Assembly: GCF_029870285.1 (NCBI RefSeq)
Contig: NZ_JACSYA010000002.1
Coordinates: 124,001 to 188,000 of the forward strand
Direction of reading: 5' to 3'
Source of the DNA: Delftia sp. PS-11
GTDB lineage: Bacteria; Pseudomonadota; Gammaproteobacteria; Burkholderiales; Burkholderiaceae_C
Length of the DNA: 64,000 nt
Shown here: piece by piece, positions 52,218-60,476 of the stretch
Layout: the number at the start of each line of letters is the position of its first letter
Position numbering within the stretch: the first letter of the stretch is position 1
Position numbers and translations under genes: made by a program
The notes under the pieces: generated by a model
What the model saw: only the letters and a program-made list of their open reading frames with translations
The model's database searches: none
What the model was told of the DNA's origin: nothing

Positions 52218-52232
52218 GTTATTAAATATAAC
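52218..52232 (+). promoter_or_regulatory. candidate MarR operator between amidohydrolase and tannase genes
   Basis: GTTAT-TAAAT-ATAAC is a palindrome in an AT-rich patch between two divergent starts. Size and base composition fit MarR-type sites. It could control both directions. Confidence 0.4.
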
Positions 52233-52321
52233 CAAAATCCCGGCCATCGGAAAGCGATGCACACCTGGCTGACAGGGGTGTGACGCCACCAGGAAAGACA
52301 CCACCTCCCGAGGAGACACCC

Positions 52322-54031
52322 ATGGACAGACAGATCCAGAAAACCCGTTCACGCCCCCTGGCGGTTGCATTGGCCACGGCCGTTCCCGCGCTGCTGCTGG
52401 CCGCCTGCGGCGGCTCAAGCGACAGCGTGGCCCAACTGGCCGAAGCCCGTCCGGCCAGCCTGCTGTCCTGTACCGACCTGGCCGGCAAGATCAGCTTTCC
52501 CAACACCCGCATTACAGGCGCCGAAACGGTGGCCGCTGGCGCGCTGACCGTGGCGGGCAAACCCGTGGCAGAGCACTGCCGCGTGACGGGCCGCATGCAT
52601 GAGCGCGTCGGTCCCGTGGACGGCCAAAGCTATGCCATCGGCTTCGAGATGCGCATGCCGCGCGACTGGAACGGCCGCTTTTTCTACCAGGCCAATGGCG
52701 GGCTCGATGGCGTCGTGAGCACGGCCGTCGGCGCCCTGGGCGGCGGTCCGCTGACCCACGCGCTGCAGATGGGCTTTGCCGTGCTCAGCTCCGATGCCGG
52801 CCACGCAGGCAGCCTGGGGCCGCTGTTCGGGCTGGACCCGCAGGCGCGGCTGGACTACGGCTACCAGGCCGTGGGCAAGCTCACGCCCATGGCCCGCAGC
52901 GCACTGCAGACAGCCTATGGCAAGGCGCCGGACCGCTCCTACCTGGGCGGCTGCTCCAACGGCGGGCGCCATGCCATGGTGGCTGCCGCGCGCTATGCCG
53001 ACCAGTACGACGGCATCATCGCCGGCAACCCCGGCACGCGCCTGCCGCTGGCGGCCATCGCCAACATCGCAGGTGCCCAGGGCTATGCCAAGCTGGCCAC
53101 CACGGCAGGCGATCTGGGCACGGGCTTCACCCAGGCCGAGCGCCGCCTCGTCAGCCAGGCTGTGCTGGGCAAGTGCGATGCACTCGACGGCGCCACCGAC
53201 GGCATGGTCCAGGCGGGCGCAGCCTGCCAGGCCGCCTTCGATCTGGCCCGCGATGTGCCCACCTGCAGCGGCGCGCGCGATGGCACCTGCCTGAGCGCCG
53301 AGCAAAAGACCACCATCGCCGGCCTGTTCAAGGGCGCGACCGGCAGCAGCGGCAACCGCATCTACCAGACCTTCCCCTATGACGCAGGCCTGGACACCGC
53401 TGGCTGGGCCAGCTGGAAGTTCTCCAACCCCATCAGCCGTGATGCAGGCGCCGTGGCCTTCATCTGGCAGACCCCGCCCGAGAGCGCGGCCAGCTTCAAT
53501 GATGCGCAGTTCGCCCTCAATGGCAGCATCGACAGCATGCTGGCCAGAATCCAGGCCACGAACGCCACCTATGCCGAAAGCGGCCTGTCCCTGATGATGC
53601 CGCCCAACTATGGCCAGCTGCCTGCGCTGCGCGGCCGGGGCGGCAAGCTCATGGTCTACCACGGCACAGCCGACCCCATCTTCTCCAGCGAAGACACCGT
53701 GCAGTGGTACGAGCAGCTGCGCCGCAACCACGGCGATGCCTCCGACTTCGCCCGCCTGTACCTGGTGCCAGGCATGAACCACTGCAGCGGCGGCCCGGCC
53801 ACCGAACAGTTCGACATGCTCTCCGCGCTGGTGGCCTGGGTCGAGAAGGGCCAGGCGCCGGACCGTGTCATCGCCAGCGCACGCGGCGCAGGCAATGCGG
53901 GCGGTGTCAATGCCGACCTGCCTGCCAACTGGTCGGCCACACGCACCCGCCCCCTGTGCCCCTATCCGCAGACCGCCCGTTACAACGGCAGCGGCGACAT
54001 CGAAAGCGCAGCCAGCTTCAGCTGCCGCTGA
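52322..54031 (+). CDS. tannase/feruloyl esterase-family lipoprotein
   Basis: This 569-residue protein has a lipoprotein signal with lipobox LLAAC at about residue 26, so it is probably anchored to the outer or inner membrane. The serine is in GGCSNGGRHAM, the acid in YHGTADPIFS and the histidine in PGMNHCSGG; the Cys next to the Ser and the Cys next to the His form the family disulfide. Family members split gallate, ferulate or terephthalate half-esters. CGAGGAGA precedes the ATG. With the divergent amidohydrolase and the porin downstream it would release aromatic acids at the cell surface. Confidence 0.9.
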   Translation: MDRQIQKTRSRPLAVALATAVPALLLAACGGSSDSVAQLAEARPASLLSCTDLAGKISFPNTRITGAETVAAGALTVAGKPVAEHCRVTGRMHERVGPVDGQSYAIGFEMRMPRDWNGRFFYQANGGLDGVVSTAVGALGGGPLTHALQMGFAVLSSDAGHAGSLGPLFGLDPQARLDYGYQAVGKLTPMARSALQTAYGKAPDRSYLGGCSNGGRHAMVAAARYADQYDGIIAGNPGTRLPLAAIANIAGAQGYAKLATTAGDLGTGFTQAERRLVSQAVLGKCDALDGATDGMVQAGAACQAAFDLARDVPTCSGARDGTCLSAEQKTTIAGLFKGATGSSGNRIYQTFPYDAGLDTAGWASWKFSNPISRDAGAVAFIWQTPPESAASFNDAQFALNGSIDSMLARIQATNATYAESGLSLMMPPNYGQLPALRGRGGKLMVYHGTADPIFSSEDTVQWYEQLRRNHGDASDFARLYLVPGMNHCSGGPATEQFDMLSALVAWVEKGQAPDRVIASARGAGNAGGVNADLPANWSATRTRPLCPYPQTARYNGSGDIESAASFSCR

Positions 54032-54112
54032 GCGCGCCTCCCGCCGCCGTGCGGGCAGCCAGGCCATGACAGCGGCCTGCTGACCCGCACGCACTTGCTT
54101 GCTGTATTTACA

Positions 54113-54131
54113 GCCCCGCCGTTGGCGGGGC
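54113..54131 (+). terminator. GC hairpin after the tannase gene
   Basis: GCCCCGCC, loop GTT and GGCGGGGC form a perfect 8-bp stem about 80 bp after the stop. No T-run follows, so strength as a terminator is unknown. Confidence 0.4.
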
Positions 54132-54147
54132 AGGGCCCTGCTGCGCC

Positions 54148-54191
54148 CGCGCTGCACTCGCGCTGCACTCGCGCTGCGCCCGCGCTGCCCC
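54148..54191 (+). repeat. 11-bp tandem repeat upstream of the porin gene
   Basis: Four units of the type CGCGCTGCACT occur; the first two are identical, and the last two differ in three or fewer positions. They lie 31-75 bp ahead of the porin ATG. Variation in copy number could change spacing in the leader. Confidence 0.7.
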
Positions 54192-54222
54192 CGCCTCTTT
54201 CACCAACCGAGGAGACATCTTG

Positions 54223-55359
54223 ATGAAAACCACCCGTTCCCCCATCGCCATGGCCGCTGCCGCCCTGGTGGCCTTCGCCGGCGCCAGCGCATCCGCCCAG
54301 GGCGTGTCCAGCGTCACGCTCTACGGCATTGTCGATGTGGGCGTAGAGCATCTGACCAACGTGGCCGCAGGCGGTGGCCTCAGCCGCATGCCCTCCACCA
54401 CCAGCATGGTGCCCTCGCGCTGGGGCATGCGCGGCAGCGAGGATCTGGGCGGCGGTCTCAAGGCCATCTACACGCTGGAGGCCGGCTTCGCCCCCGACCA
54501 GGGCACGCCCAACCAGGGCGGCCGTGGCTTCGGCCGCCAGACCTGGGTGGGCCTGAGCAGTGACTGGGGCAGCCTCACTCTGGGCCGCCAGAACTCCATG
54601 CTGTTCTGGTCGCTGCTGGACTCCGACGTCATCGGCCCGGCGGTCTTTGCCATGGGCTCGCTCGATGCCTACATTCCCAACTCGCGCGCCGACAACATGC
54701 TGGCCTGGCGCGGCAACTTCGGCGGCCTGTCCCTGGGCGCCGGCTACAGCTTCGGCCGCGATGCCGTCAACGCCGGCCCCAGCCCGGCCGGCACCAACTG
54801 CCCTGGCGAGAGCGGCTCGGACAAGCAGGCCTGCCGCCAGTGGTCGCTGTATGCCAAGTACGACGCGCCAGCCTGGGGCGTGGCCCTGGGCTACGAGCAG
54901 CAAAACGGCCGCACGCCGGCCTCGTCTACCGATCTGGTCTTTGGTGGCCTGAACTCCAGTTCCAAGCGTGATGAGCGCCTGCATCTGGGCGGCTACGTCA
55001 AGCTGGCCGGCGTCAAGATCGGCGGCGGCCTGCTGCGCCGCGACAACGACGGCGACGCCGTCAAGCCGCGCAGCAACCTGTGGTACCTGGGCGCTTCCTA
55101 TCCCGTCACCCAGGCCCTGGTGCTCGAAGGCCAATGGCTGACGCTGCGCTACCGTGGCGTGTCCGACTACGACTCGGACATGCTGGTGGCCCGCGCCGTC
55201 TACAACCTGTCCAAGCGCACTGCCGTCTACACCCAGGTCGGCCACATCCGCAACGACCGCCTGGCCACGGTGTCCGTCAGCGGCGGTGCGCCCGGCAGCA
55301 ACACCGCTCCCGGCCGCTCGCAGACCGGCATCAACTTCGGCATCCGCCATTCGTTCTGA
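54223..55359 (+). CDS. betaproteobacterial trimeric porin
   Basis: This 378-residue outer-membrane porin has a signal ending SASAQ (about residue 27), followed by SSVTLYGIVDVGVEHLTN, the hallmark first strand of this family. It also has RWGMRGSEDLGGGLKAIYTL, RQTWVGLSSDWGSLTLGRQN and a terminal Phe (NFGIRHSF). It forms 16-strand trimeric channels. GAGGAGA lies eight bases upstream; a TTG directly before the ATG is less likely. It lies between the tannase and a Bug receptor, so it may admit the same aromatic substrate. Confidence 0.95.
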   Translation: MKTTRSPIAMAAAALVAFAGASASAQGVSSVTLYGIVDVGVEHLTNVAAGGGLSRMPSTTSMVPSRWGMRGSEDLGGGLKAIYTLEAGFAPDQGTPNQGGRGFGRQTWVGLSSDWGSLTLGRQNSMLFWSLLDSDVIGPAVFAMGSLDAYIPNSRADNMLAWRGNFGGLSLGAGYSFGRDAVNAGPSPAGTNCPGESGSDKQACRQWSLYAKYDAPAWGVALGYEQQNGRTPASSTDLVFGGLNSSSKRDERLHLGGYVKLAGVKIGGGLLRRDNDGDAVKPRSNLWYLGASYPVTQALVLEGQWLTLRYRGVSDYDSDMLVARAVYNLSKRTAVYTQVGHIRNDRLATVSVSGGAPGSNTAPGRSQTGINFGIRHSF

Positions 55360-55392
55360 TCCGCAGCCACTGATTCACCAGGAGAGATATCC

Positions 55393-56385
55393 ATGCCAAT
55401 GCATCGCCGTCAACTCATCCAGGCCCTGGGCAGCGCCGCCGCCCTGGGCGCGCTGGCGCCCCTGCAGGCCCTGGCCCAGGCGCTGGACCAGGTCAAGGTC
55501 ATGTACGGCTTTCCGGCCGGCAGCTCGGGCGACAGCGTGGCGCGCCGCGTGGCCGAGCGCCTGGTCGGCACGGCCTACAGCAAGGGGCCCGGCTTTGTCG
55601 AGAACAAGCCCGGCGCCGGTGGCCGCATCGCCGTCGAGGCGCTGAAGAACTCGCCGCCCAACGGCTCGGTGCTGGTGCTGGCGCCCGTGTCGGCCTTCTC
55701 GGTCTACCCCCACATCTACCCCAAGCTGACCTACAAGCCGGAAGACGCGACGCCCGTATCCATCGGTGCCGTGATGTACCACGGCCTGGCGGTCGGTCCG
55801 GCCGTGCCGCCCGAAGTCAAGACACTCAAGGACTTCCTGGCCTGGGCCAAGGCCAATCCTGAACGGGCCAGCTTCGGCTCGCCGGGCGCGGGCTCCATGC
55901 CCCACCTGCTGGGCGCATTGCTGAGCCTGCGCTCGGGGGTGGAACTCAAGCACGCGCCCTACCGGGGCACGGTGCCCAGCCTGACCGACCTCGTGGGCGG
56001 CCAGATCGCGGCGACCATGAATCCCAGCGGCGACTACCTGCAGTACCTCAAGGCGGGTCGCCTGCGCGTGCTGGCGACCTCGGGCAAGAAGCGTTCGCCC
56101 TTCCTGCCCGATGTGCCCACCTTCACCGAACTGGGCTTCCCCGATGTCACGGTAGAAGAATGGTTCGGCTTCTACGCGCCCGCCAAGACGCCGGCTGCCA
56201 CCATTGCCAATGCCAATGCCGCCATCACGGCAGCACTCAAGGACAAGGCCGTCATCGATGGCCTGGCAGCCCTGGGCCTGCAGGCGCGCGGCAGCACGCC
56301 GCAGGAAATGGCCGCCGACCAGCAGGCCGAGTACGAGCGCTGGAGCGTGTTTGTCAAGCAGATCGGCTTCACGGGCGAGTCCTGA
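55393..56385 (+). CDS. Bug family (TTT) periplasmic binding protein
   Basis: This 330-residue receptor has a Tat-like signal (HRRQLIQALGSAAALG, ending ALAQ). Landmarks are VKVMYGFPAGSSGDSVARRV, ENKPGAGGRIAVEALK and LKHAPYRGTVPS. AGGAGA precedes the ATG, 33 bp after the porin gene. Context points to uptake of a carboxylate made or freed by the amidohydrolase and tannase module. Confidence 0.93.
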   Translation: MPMHRRQLIQALGSAAALGALAPLQALAQALDQVKVMYGFPAGSSGDSVARRVAERLVGTAYSKGPGFVENKPGAGGRIAVEALKNSPPNGSVLVLAPVSAFSVYPHIYPKLTYKPEDATPVSIGAVMYHGLAVGPAVPPEVKTLKDFLAWAKANPERASFGSPGAGSMPHLLGALLSLRSGVELKHAPYRGTVPSLTDLVGGQIAATMNPSGDYLQYLKAGRLRVLATSGKKRSPFLPDVPTFTELGFPDVTVEEWFGFYAPAKTPAATIANANAAITAALKDKAVIDGLAALGLQARGSTPQEMAADQQAEYERWSVFVKQIGFTGES

Positions 56386-56475
56386 GCAGGGCAGGGCGCA
56401 GCGGAGTGGCGCGGTGGCAGGCCAGGCCTGCCACCATAATCACGCATCTTCCCGCCATCCACTGCCCTGCTGTTC

Positions 56476-57414
56476 GTGCCCCAGTCCAACGCCATCTCCG
56501 CCTCGCCCATCCACGCAGAACTCGTCGCCGTGCTGGCGGCCGTCACCCAGGGCACGCCGCGCGTGCTGACCACGGCTGACGGGCAACTGCTGCCGGCGGG
56601 CCCTTTCGAGGTGGAGCACCGTTCGCTGCAGGCCGGCCTGCGGGCCTGGGTGGAAGCCCAGACCCACCATCCTCTGGGCTATGTGGAGCAGCTCTACACC
56701 TTTGCCGACGGCGACCGTACCGACGCCAACGGCGCGCGCGTGATCTCGGTCAGCTACCTGGGCCTGACGCGCGAGTCGGCCGGCCGCAGCGCAGGACAGG
56801 CCGTCTGGCAGGACTGGTACCGCTACTTTCCCTGGGAAGACTGGCGCAGCGGCGAGCCGGCCCTGCTGCGCGCGCAGATCGCGCCGCGCCTGCATGCCTG
56901 GATGGCCGAGGCGCGCGGCGCCCAGCGCGCGCTGCGGCGCCAGCGCGCCGACATCGCCTTCGGCCTGGACGGCGGCGCCTGGAACGAGGACATGGTGCTG
57001 CAGCGCTATGAACTGCTGTACGAGGCCGGGCTGGTGCAGGAAGCGGCGCACCGCGTCCATGGCGCAGCCGCCATGCTGCCCGGCGTGGCCATGCGCCACG
57101 ACCACCGCCGCATCCTGGCCACGGGCATGGCCCGGCTGCGCGCCAAGATCAAGTACCGTCCCGTGGTCTTCGAGCTGATGCCACCCGAATTCACCCTGCT
57201 GCAGCTGCAGCAGACCGTCGAGGCCCTGGCCGGGCGTGGACTGCACAAGCAAAATTTCCGCCGCCTGATCGAGCAGCAGGACCTGGTCGAGGAGACCGGC
57301 CAGCTCACCGCTGGCGCCGCAGGCCGGCCCGCCAAGCTGTTTCGCTTCCGCAGCGATGTGCTGCTCGAGCGCGCGATCTCCGGCAGCAAGCTGCCGCTGG
57401 CCAGAAGCGATTGA
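56476..57414 (+). CDS. nadQ: NadQ-type NAD biosynthesis repressor (Nudix-like domain plus winged helix)
   Basis: This is a 312-residue protein starting at GTG (no Met lies near the N-terminus, and no strong ribosome site is visible). The N-terminal about 150 residues resemble a Nudix fold without the catalytic Nudix box; the C-terminal 80 residues are a winged helix (FELMPPEFTLLQLQQTVEAL, HKQNFRRLIEQQDLV, GRPAKLFRF). This fits NrtR/NadQ-type sensors of NAD metabolites. It stands directly before nadC, and two palindromes flank the nadC promoter. Named NadQ from context and domain order, not from a direct match. Confidence 0.78.
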   Translation: MPQSNAISASPIHAELVAVLAAVTQGTPRVLTTADGQLLPAGPFEVEHRSLQAGLRAWVEAQTHHPLGYVEQLYTFADGDRTDANGARVISVSYLGLTRESAGRSAGQAVWQDWYRYFPWEDWRSGEPALLRAQIAPRLHAWMAEARGAQRALRRQRADIAFGLDGGAWNEDMVLQRYELLYEAGLVQEAAHRVHGAAAMLPGVAMRHDHRRILATGMARLRAKIKYRPVVFELMPPEFTLLQLQQTVEALAGRGLHKQNFRRLIEQQDLVEETGQLTAGAAGRPAKLFRFRSDVLLERAISGSKLPLARSD

Positions 57415-57465
57415 CGCTTTGCGCAGGCGGCGTGCATGTGCCTGTCAGCGCATTGTGACAATGGC

Positions 57466-57563
57466 TTGACAGGGTTTATGCTCGTATCTAGCATAAGTGC
57501 CTCGCTCAGGTCATTGGCCGGGCGTTCGAATTTTTTTGGCCAACATATACTCAAAATGAGCAT
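57466..57563 (+). promoter_or_regulatory. nadC promoter with two matching 17-bp palindromes
   Basis: The -35 is a perfect TTGACA (57466-57471), and 17 bases later TAGCAT (57489-57494) serves as -10. Site 1 at 57478-57494 reads ATGCTCG-TAT-CTAGCAT and covers spacer and -10. Site 2 at 57547-57563 reads ATACTCA-AAA-TGAGCAT and covers the start codon. Both have the pattern ATnCT-N7-AGCAT. Position fits repression of nadC by NadQ. Confidence 0.65.
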
Positions 57564-58437
57564 TAATTCTGCCCGTGCCATCAGCGCCCGACTGCCCGTG
57601 CCGCCGCTGCCCGACCTGATGCTGGAGCCGCTGGTGCGCTCGGCGCTGCTTGAAGACCTGGGCCGCGCGGGCGACCTGACCACCGATGCCATCGTGCCGG
57701 CCGATGCCCAGGCCACGCTGCGCCTGGTGGCGCGCCAGGAAGGCGTGCTGGCCGGGCTGGACATGGCGCGTCTGGCCTTCCGTGCCCTGGATGCCCAGTC
57801 GCGCTTCGAGGCGCTGCTGCCCGACGGCAGCGACCTGGCTCCGGGCCAGGAGATCGCCCGCATCCATGGCAGCGCGCGCGCCATCCTCAGCGCCGAGCGC
57901 GTGGCGCTGAACTACCTGTGCCACCTCAGCGGCGTGGCCACGGCCACGGCCTCGATTGCGCGGGCCATTGCCGACACGGGCGCGCGTGTGACCTGCACGC
58001 GCAAGACCATGCCCGGGCTGCGGGCGCTGCAAAAATACGCAGTGCGTGTGGGCGGCGGCAGCAACCACCGCTTCGGCCTGGACGATGCGGTACTGATCAA
58101 GGACAACCACATCGCCCTGGCCGGCGGCGTGGCCGAAGCCCTGGCCCGCGCGCGCGCGGGGGTAGGCCACATGGTCCAGATCCAGCTGGAGGTGGACACG
58201 CTGGAGCAGCTCGAAGTCGCGCTGTCCCTGGGCGTGGAAGTGGTGCTGCTCGACAACATGGACCTGGATACGCTGCGCACGGCCGTGTCCATGGCGCGTG
58301 GCCGTGCTGTGACCGAAGCCTCGGGCCGCATCACGCCCGAGACGGCGCGCGCCGTGGCCGAAACCGGCGTGGACCAGATCGCCGTCGGCTGGATCACGCA
58401 CAGCGCCAGAGTGCTGGACATCGGCCTGGACGCCTGA
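57556..58437 (+). CDS. nadC: nicotinate-nucleotide pyrophosphorylase (quinolinate phosphoribosyltransferase)
   Basis: This 293-residue enzyme converts quinolinate plus PRPP to nicotinate mononucleotide. The substrate-binding motifs are [20 protein letters not shown] and [10 protein letters not shown], and the C-terminal barrel has [11 protein letters not shown] and EASGRITPE. Length is typical. The ATG at 57556 (MSINSARA) is preferred since upstream in-frame codons fall inside the operator. No strong ribosome site precedes it. nadA and nadB are not in the window. Confidence 0.95.
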   Translation: MSINSARAISARLPVPPLPDLMLEPLVRSALLEDLGRAGDLTTDAIVPADAQATLRLVARQEGVLAGLDMARLAFRALDAQSRFEALLPDGSDLAPGQEIARIHGSARAILSAERVALNYLCHLSGVATATASIARAIADTGARVTCTRKTMPGLRALQKYAVRVGGGSNHRFGLDDAVLIKDNHIALAGGVAEALARARAGVGHMVQIQLEVDTLEQLEVALSLGVEVVLLDNMDLDTLRTAVSMARGRAVTEASGRITPETARAVAETGVDQIAVGWITHSARVLDIGLDA

Positions 58438-58447
58438 GGACTGCAGC

Positions 58448-59446
58448 ATGGCATGCATTGCGCGCAGGCGCGGACTGTGGACGCTGGCAGCCTGTGCGCT
58501 GCTGGCGGGGGCATCGGGCCTGGGGCTGGCCGCGCCGGGCAAGGCCGGCATGCGCCTGGAGCGTCCGCTCACCATCGTCGTGACCTTTCCGCCGGGCGGC
58601 GGCACGGACCTGCTGGCGCGGCGCCTGGGCGAGCAGCTGCAGCAGCGCCTGGGCCAGCCCGTGGTGGTCGAGAACCGGCCCGGCGCCAGCGGCAACATCG
58701 GTGCCCACGCCGTGGCCCAGGCCGTGCCCGATGGCGCCACCCTGCTCATGGTCAACAGCTCGTTTGCCATCAACCCCGGCGTCTATGAGCGGCTGGACTT
58801 CGATCCGCGCAAGGACTTCACGGCGGTCTTCAATGCAGGCTATATCGCCTCGGTGCTGGTGGTGCCCGCCGACAGTCCGCTGCGCAGCCTGGAAGATGCG
58901 CTGGCCCAGGGGGCGCGGCGCGAGCAGCCGCTGCTGTTCGCCTCCTGCGGCAATGGCACGCCGCAGCACCTGGCCGGTGAAATGCTGGCCCGTCAGGCCC
59001 AGCGTTTCGTGCAGCATGTGCCTTACAAGGGCTGCGGCCCGGCCGCCATGGCCGTGGCAGCCGGACAGGTGCCCGCAGGCATGGTCACGGCCAGCAGCGC
59101 CTCGGCCCTGATTGCATCGGGCCGCATGCGCGCGCTGGCCGTCACGGCGCCCCGGCGGCTGGCGCAACTGCCCGATGTGCCCACGGTGGCCGAGCGCGGC
59201 ATGCCCGGCTTTGCCGTGGAGCAGTGGCATGGCCTGCTGGCGCCCGCCCGCACCCCCCGCGCCGTGGTGGATGCGCTGCATGGCGCGCTGGCAGAGGCGC
59301 TGCGCGATCCCGCGCTGCGCACCACGCTGGCCGAGCAGGGCTACAGCGAGGCCCGCCAGACGCCGCAGCAATTCCAGGCCCTGATTGCCGCCGATATCGA
59401 ACGCTACGCTGCCGTCACACGGTCGCTGGGCCTGCGCGCCGACTGA
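58448..59446 (+). CDS. Bug family (TTT) periplasmic binding protein, linked to nadC
   Basis: This 332-residue receptor has a signal (residues 1-30, ending LAAPG). Landmarks are LTIVVTFPPGGGTDLLARRL, ENRPGASGNIGAHAVAQ and QHVPYKGCGPAAMA. It starts ten bases after nadC and so is probably in the same NadQ-controlled transcript. Some Bug receptors, such as Bordetella Bug27, bind nicotinate or nicotinamide. Uptake of quinolinate or another pyridine acid to feed NadC is a reasonable inference. Confidence 0.92.
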   Translation: MACIARRRGLWTLAACALLAGASGLGLAAPGKAGMRLERPLTIVVTFPPGGGTDLLARRLGEQLQQRLGQPVVVENRPGASGNIGAHAVAQAVPDGATLLMVNSSFAINPGVYERLDFDPRKDFTAVFNAGYIASVLVVPADSPLRSLEDALAQGARREQPLLFASCGNGTPQHLAGEMLARQAQRFVQHVPYKGCGPAAMAVAAGQVPAGMVTASSASALIASGRMRALAVTAPRRLAQLPDVPTVAERGMPGFAVEQWHGLLAPARTPRAVVDALHGALAEALRDPALRTTLAEQGYSEARQTPQQFQALIAADIERYAAVTRSLGLRAD

Positions 59447-59454
59447 GACTGGCG

Positions 59455-60363
59455 CTACCCAGGCCGCCGAAACAGCTCGCAGACCAGCTCGCGCAGCCAG
59501 CGCTTGGCCGGTTCCTGCTCGAAGCGCCAGCTCCAGTGCAGCGCCACGTCGAAGCGGTGCTCTGGCAGGTCGGCATCGCGCACCACATGGCTGCCGCTGC
59601 CGACGAACCCCCGGGCGATTTGCGCCGGCATGATGACAGCCAGATCGGTGTTGCCGACGATGGAGGGCACGGCCATGAAGTGCGCGGCCGACAGCCGCAC
59701 GCGCTCGCCCAGCTGCAGGGCCTGCAGGATGCGCAGCGTCTCGGCATGGGAGCGCACGGCCACATAGTCCAGCTGGCCCAGGGTGTCCGGCCCCAGCGGC
59801 GCATCGGCGGCCAGCTGGCGAAGGGCAGGGTGGTCCCTGCGCAGCAGCACGGCGTAGTGGTCCGACAGCAGCACGGTCTGCTGCGTGTTCGCGACACCGG
59901 ACAGAAAGCCGATGGCGATGTCCAGCGTGCCCCGGTCCAGCGCATCGGCAATCCCATCCATGGGCACAGGCAGGGTTTCCAGCTGCACATGGGGGGCGCG
60001 CTCGCGCAGGGCCTGCATCAGCGGCGGCAGGAAGCGGGCCTCGCCGATGTCGCTCAGGTGAATGCGAAAGCGCTGGCGCGCCTGCAGCGGGTCGAAGCTC
60101 TGGGCCTCGGACATCGCGACCTGCAGCGTCTCCAGTGCCTGGCGCACGGCCTGCGCCAGGCGTTCTGCGCGCGGAGTGGGGCGCACGCCCGCATGCATGC
60201 GTTCGAACAGCGGATTGCCCAGCAGCAGGCGCAGCCGCGTCACGGCCTGGCTGGCTGCGGGCTGGGACAGGCCCAGCTCCTCGGCGGCACGGCTGACGCT
60301 GCGGTGGCGGTAAACGGCATCGAAGACGCGCAGCAGGTTGAGGTCCAGGTTTTTGATATCCAT
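59455..60363 (-). CDS. LysR-type transcriptional regulator
   Basis: This 302-residue protein has a winged helix (LNLLRVFDAVYRHRSVSRAA, LSQPAASQAVTRLRLLLG) of the NodD/NahR-like type and an effector domain from about residue 90. It is divergent from the benzoylformate-decarboxylase-like gene with a 113-bp AT-rich gap, so it is the likely regulator. It converges on the nadC-linked Bug gene with only eight bases between. Effector unknown. Confidence 0.92.
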   Translation of the reverse strand: MDIKNLDLNLLRVFDAVYRHRSVSRAAEELGLSQPAASQAVTRLRLLLGNPLFERMHAGVRPTPRAERLAQAVRQALETLQVAMSEAQSFDPLQARQRFRIHLSDIGEARFLPPLMQALRERAPHVQLETLPVPMDGIADALDRGTLDIAIGFLSGVANTQQTVLLSDHYAVLLRRDHPALRQLAADAPLGPDTLGQLDYVAVRSHAETLRILQALQLGERVRLSAAHFMAVPSIVGNTDLAVIMPAQIARGFVGSGSHVVRDADLPEHRFDVALHWSWRFEQEPAKRWLRELVCELFRRPG

Positions 60364-60476
60364 GTGATGAATATTTCTTAGATGATTTATTCAATTGCTG
60401 GAAATTATCAAGGCTTGCACCATAAGCGCCAGATGTTCCAGGCCGGTGCCTGGCCGCTTTTCTCAGGAGACCACTC

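Noticed and set aside
54148..54191. 11-bp repeats as a CRISPR array
   Set aside because: There are no spacers, and the units are far too short.
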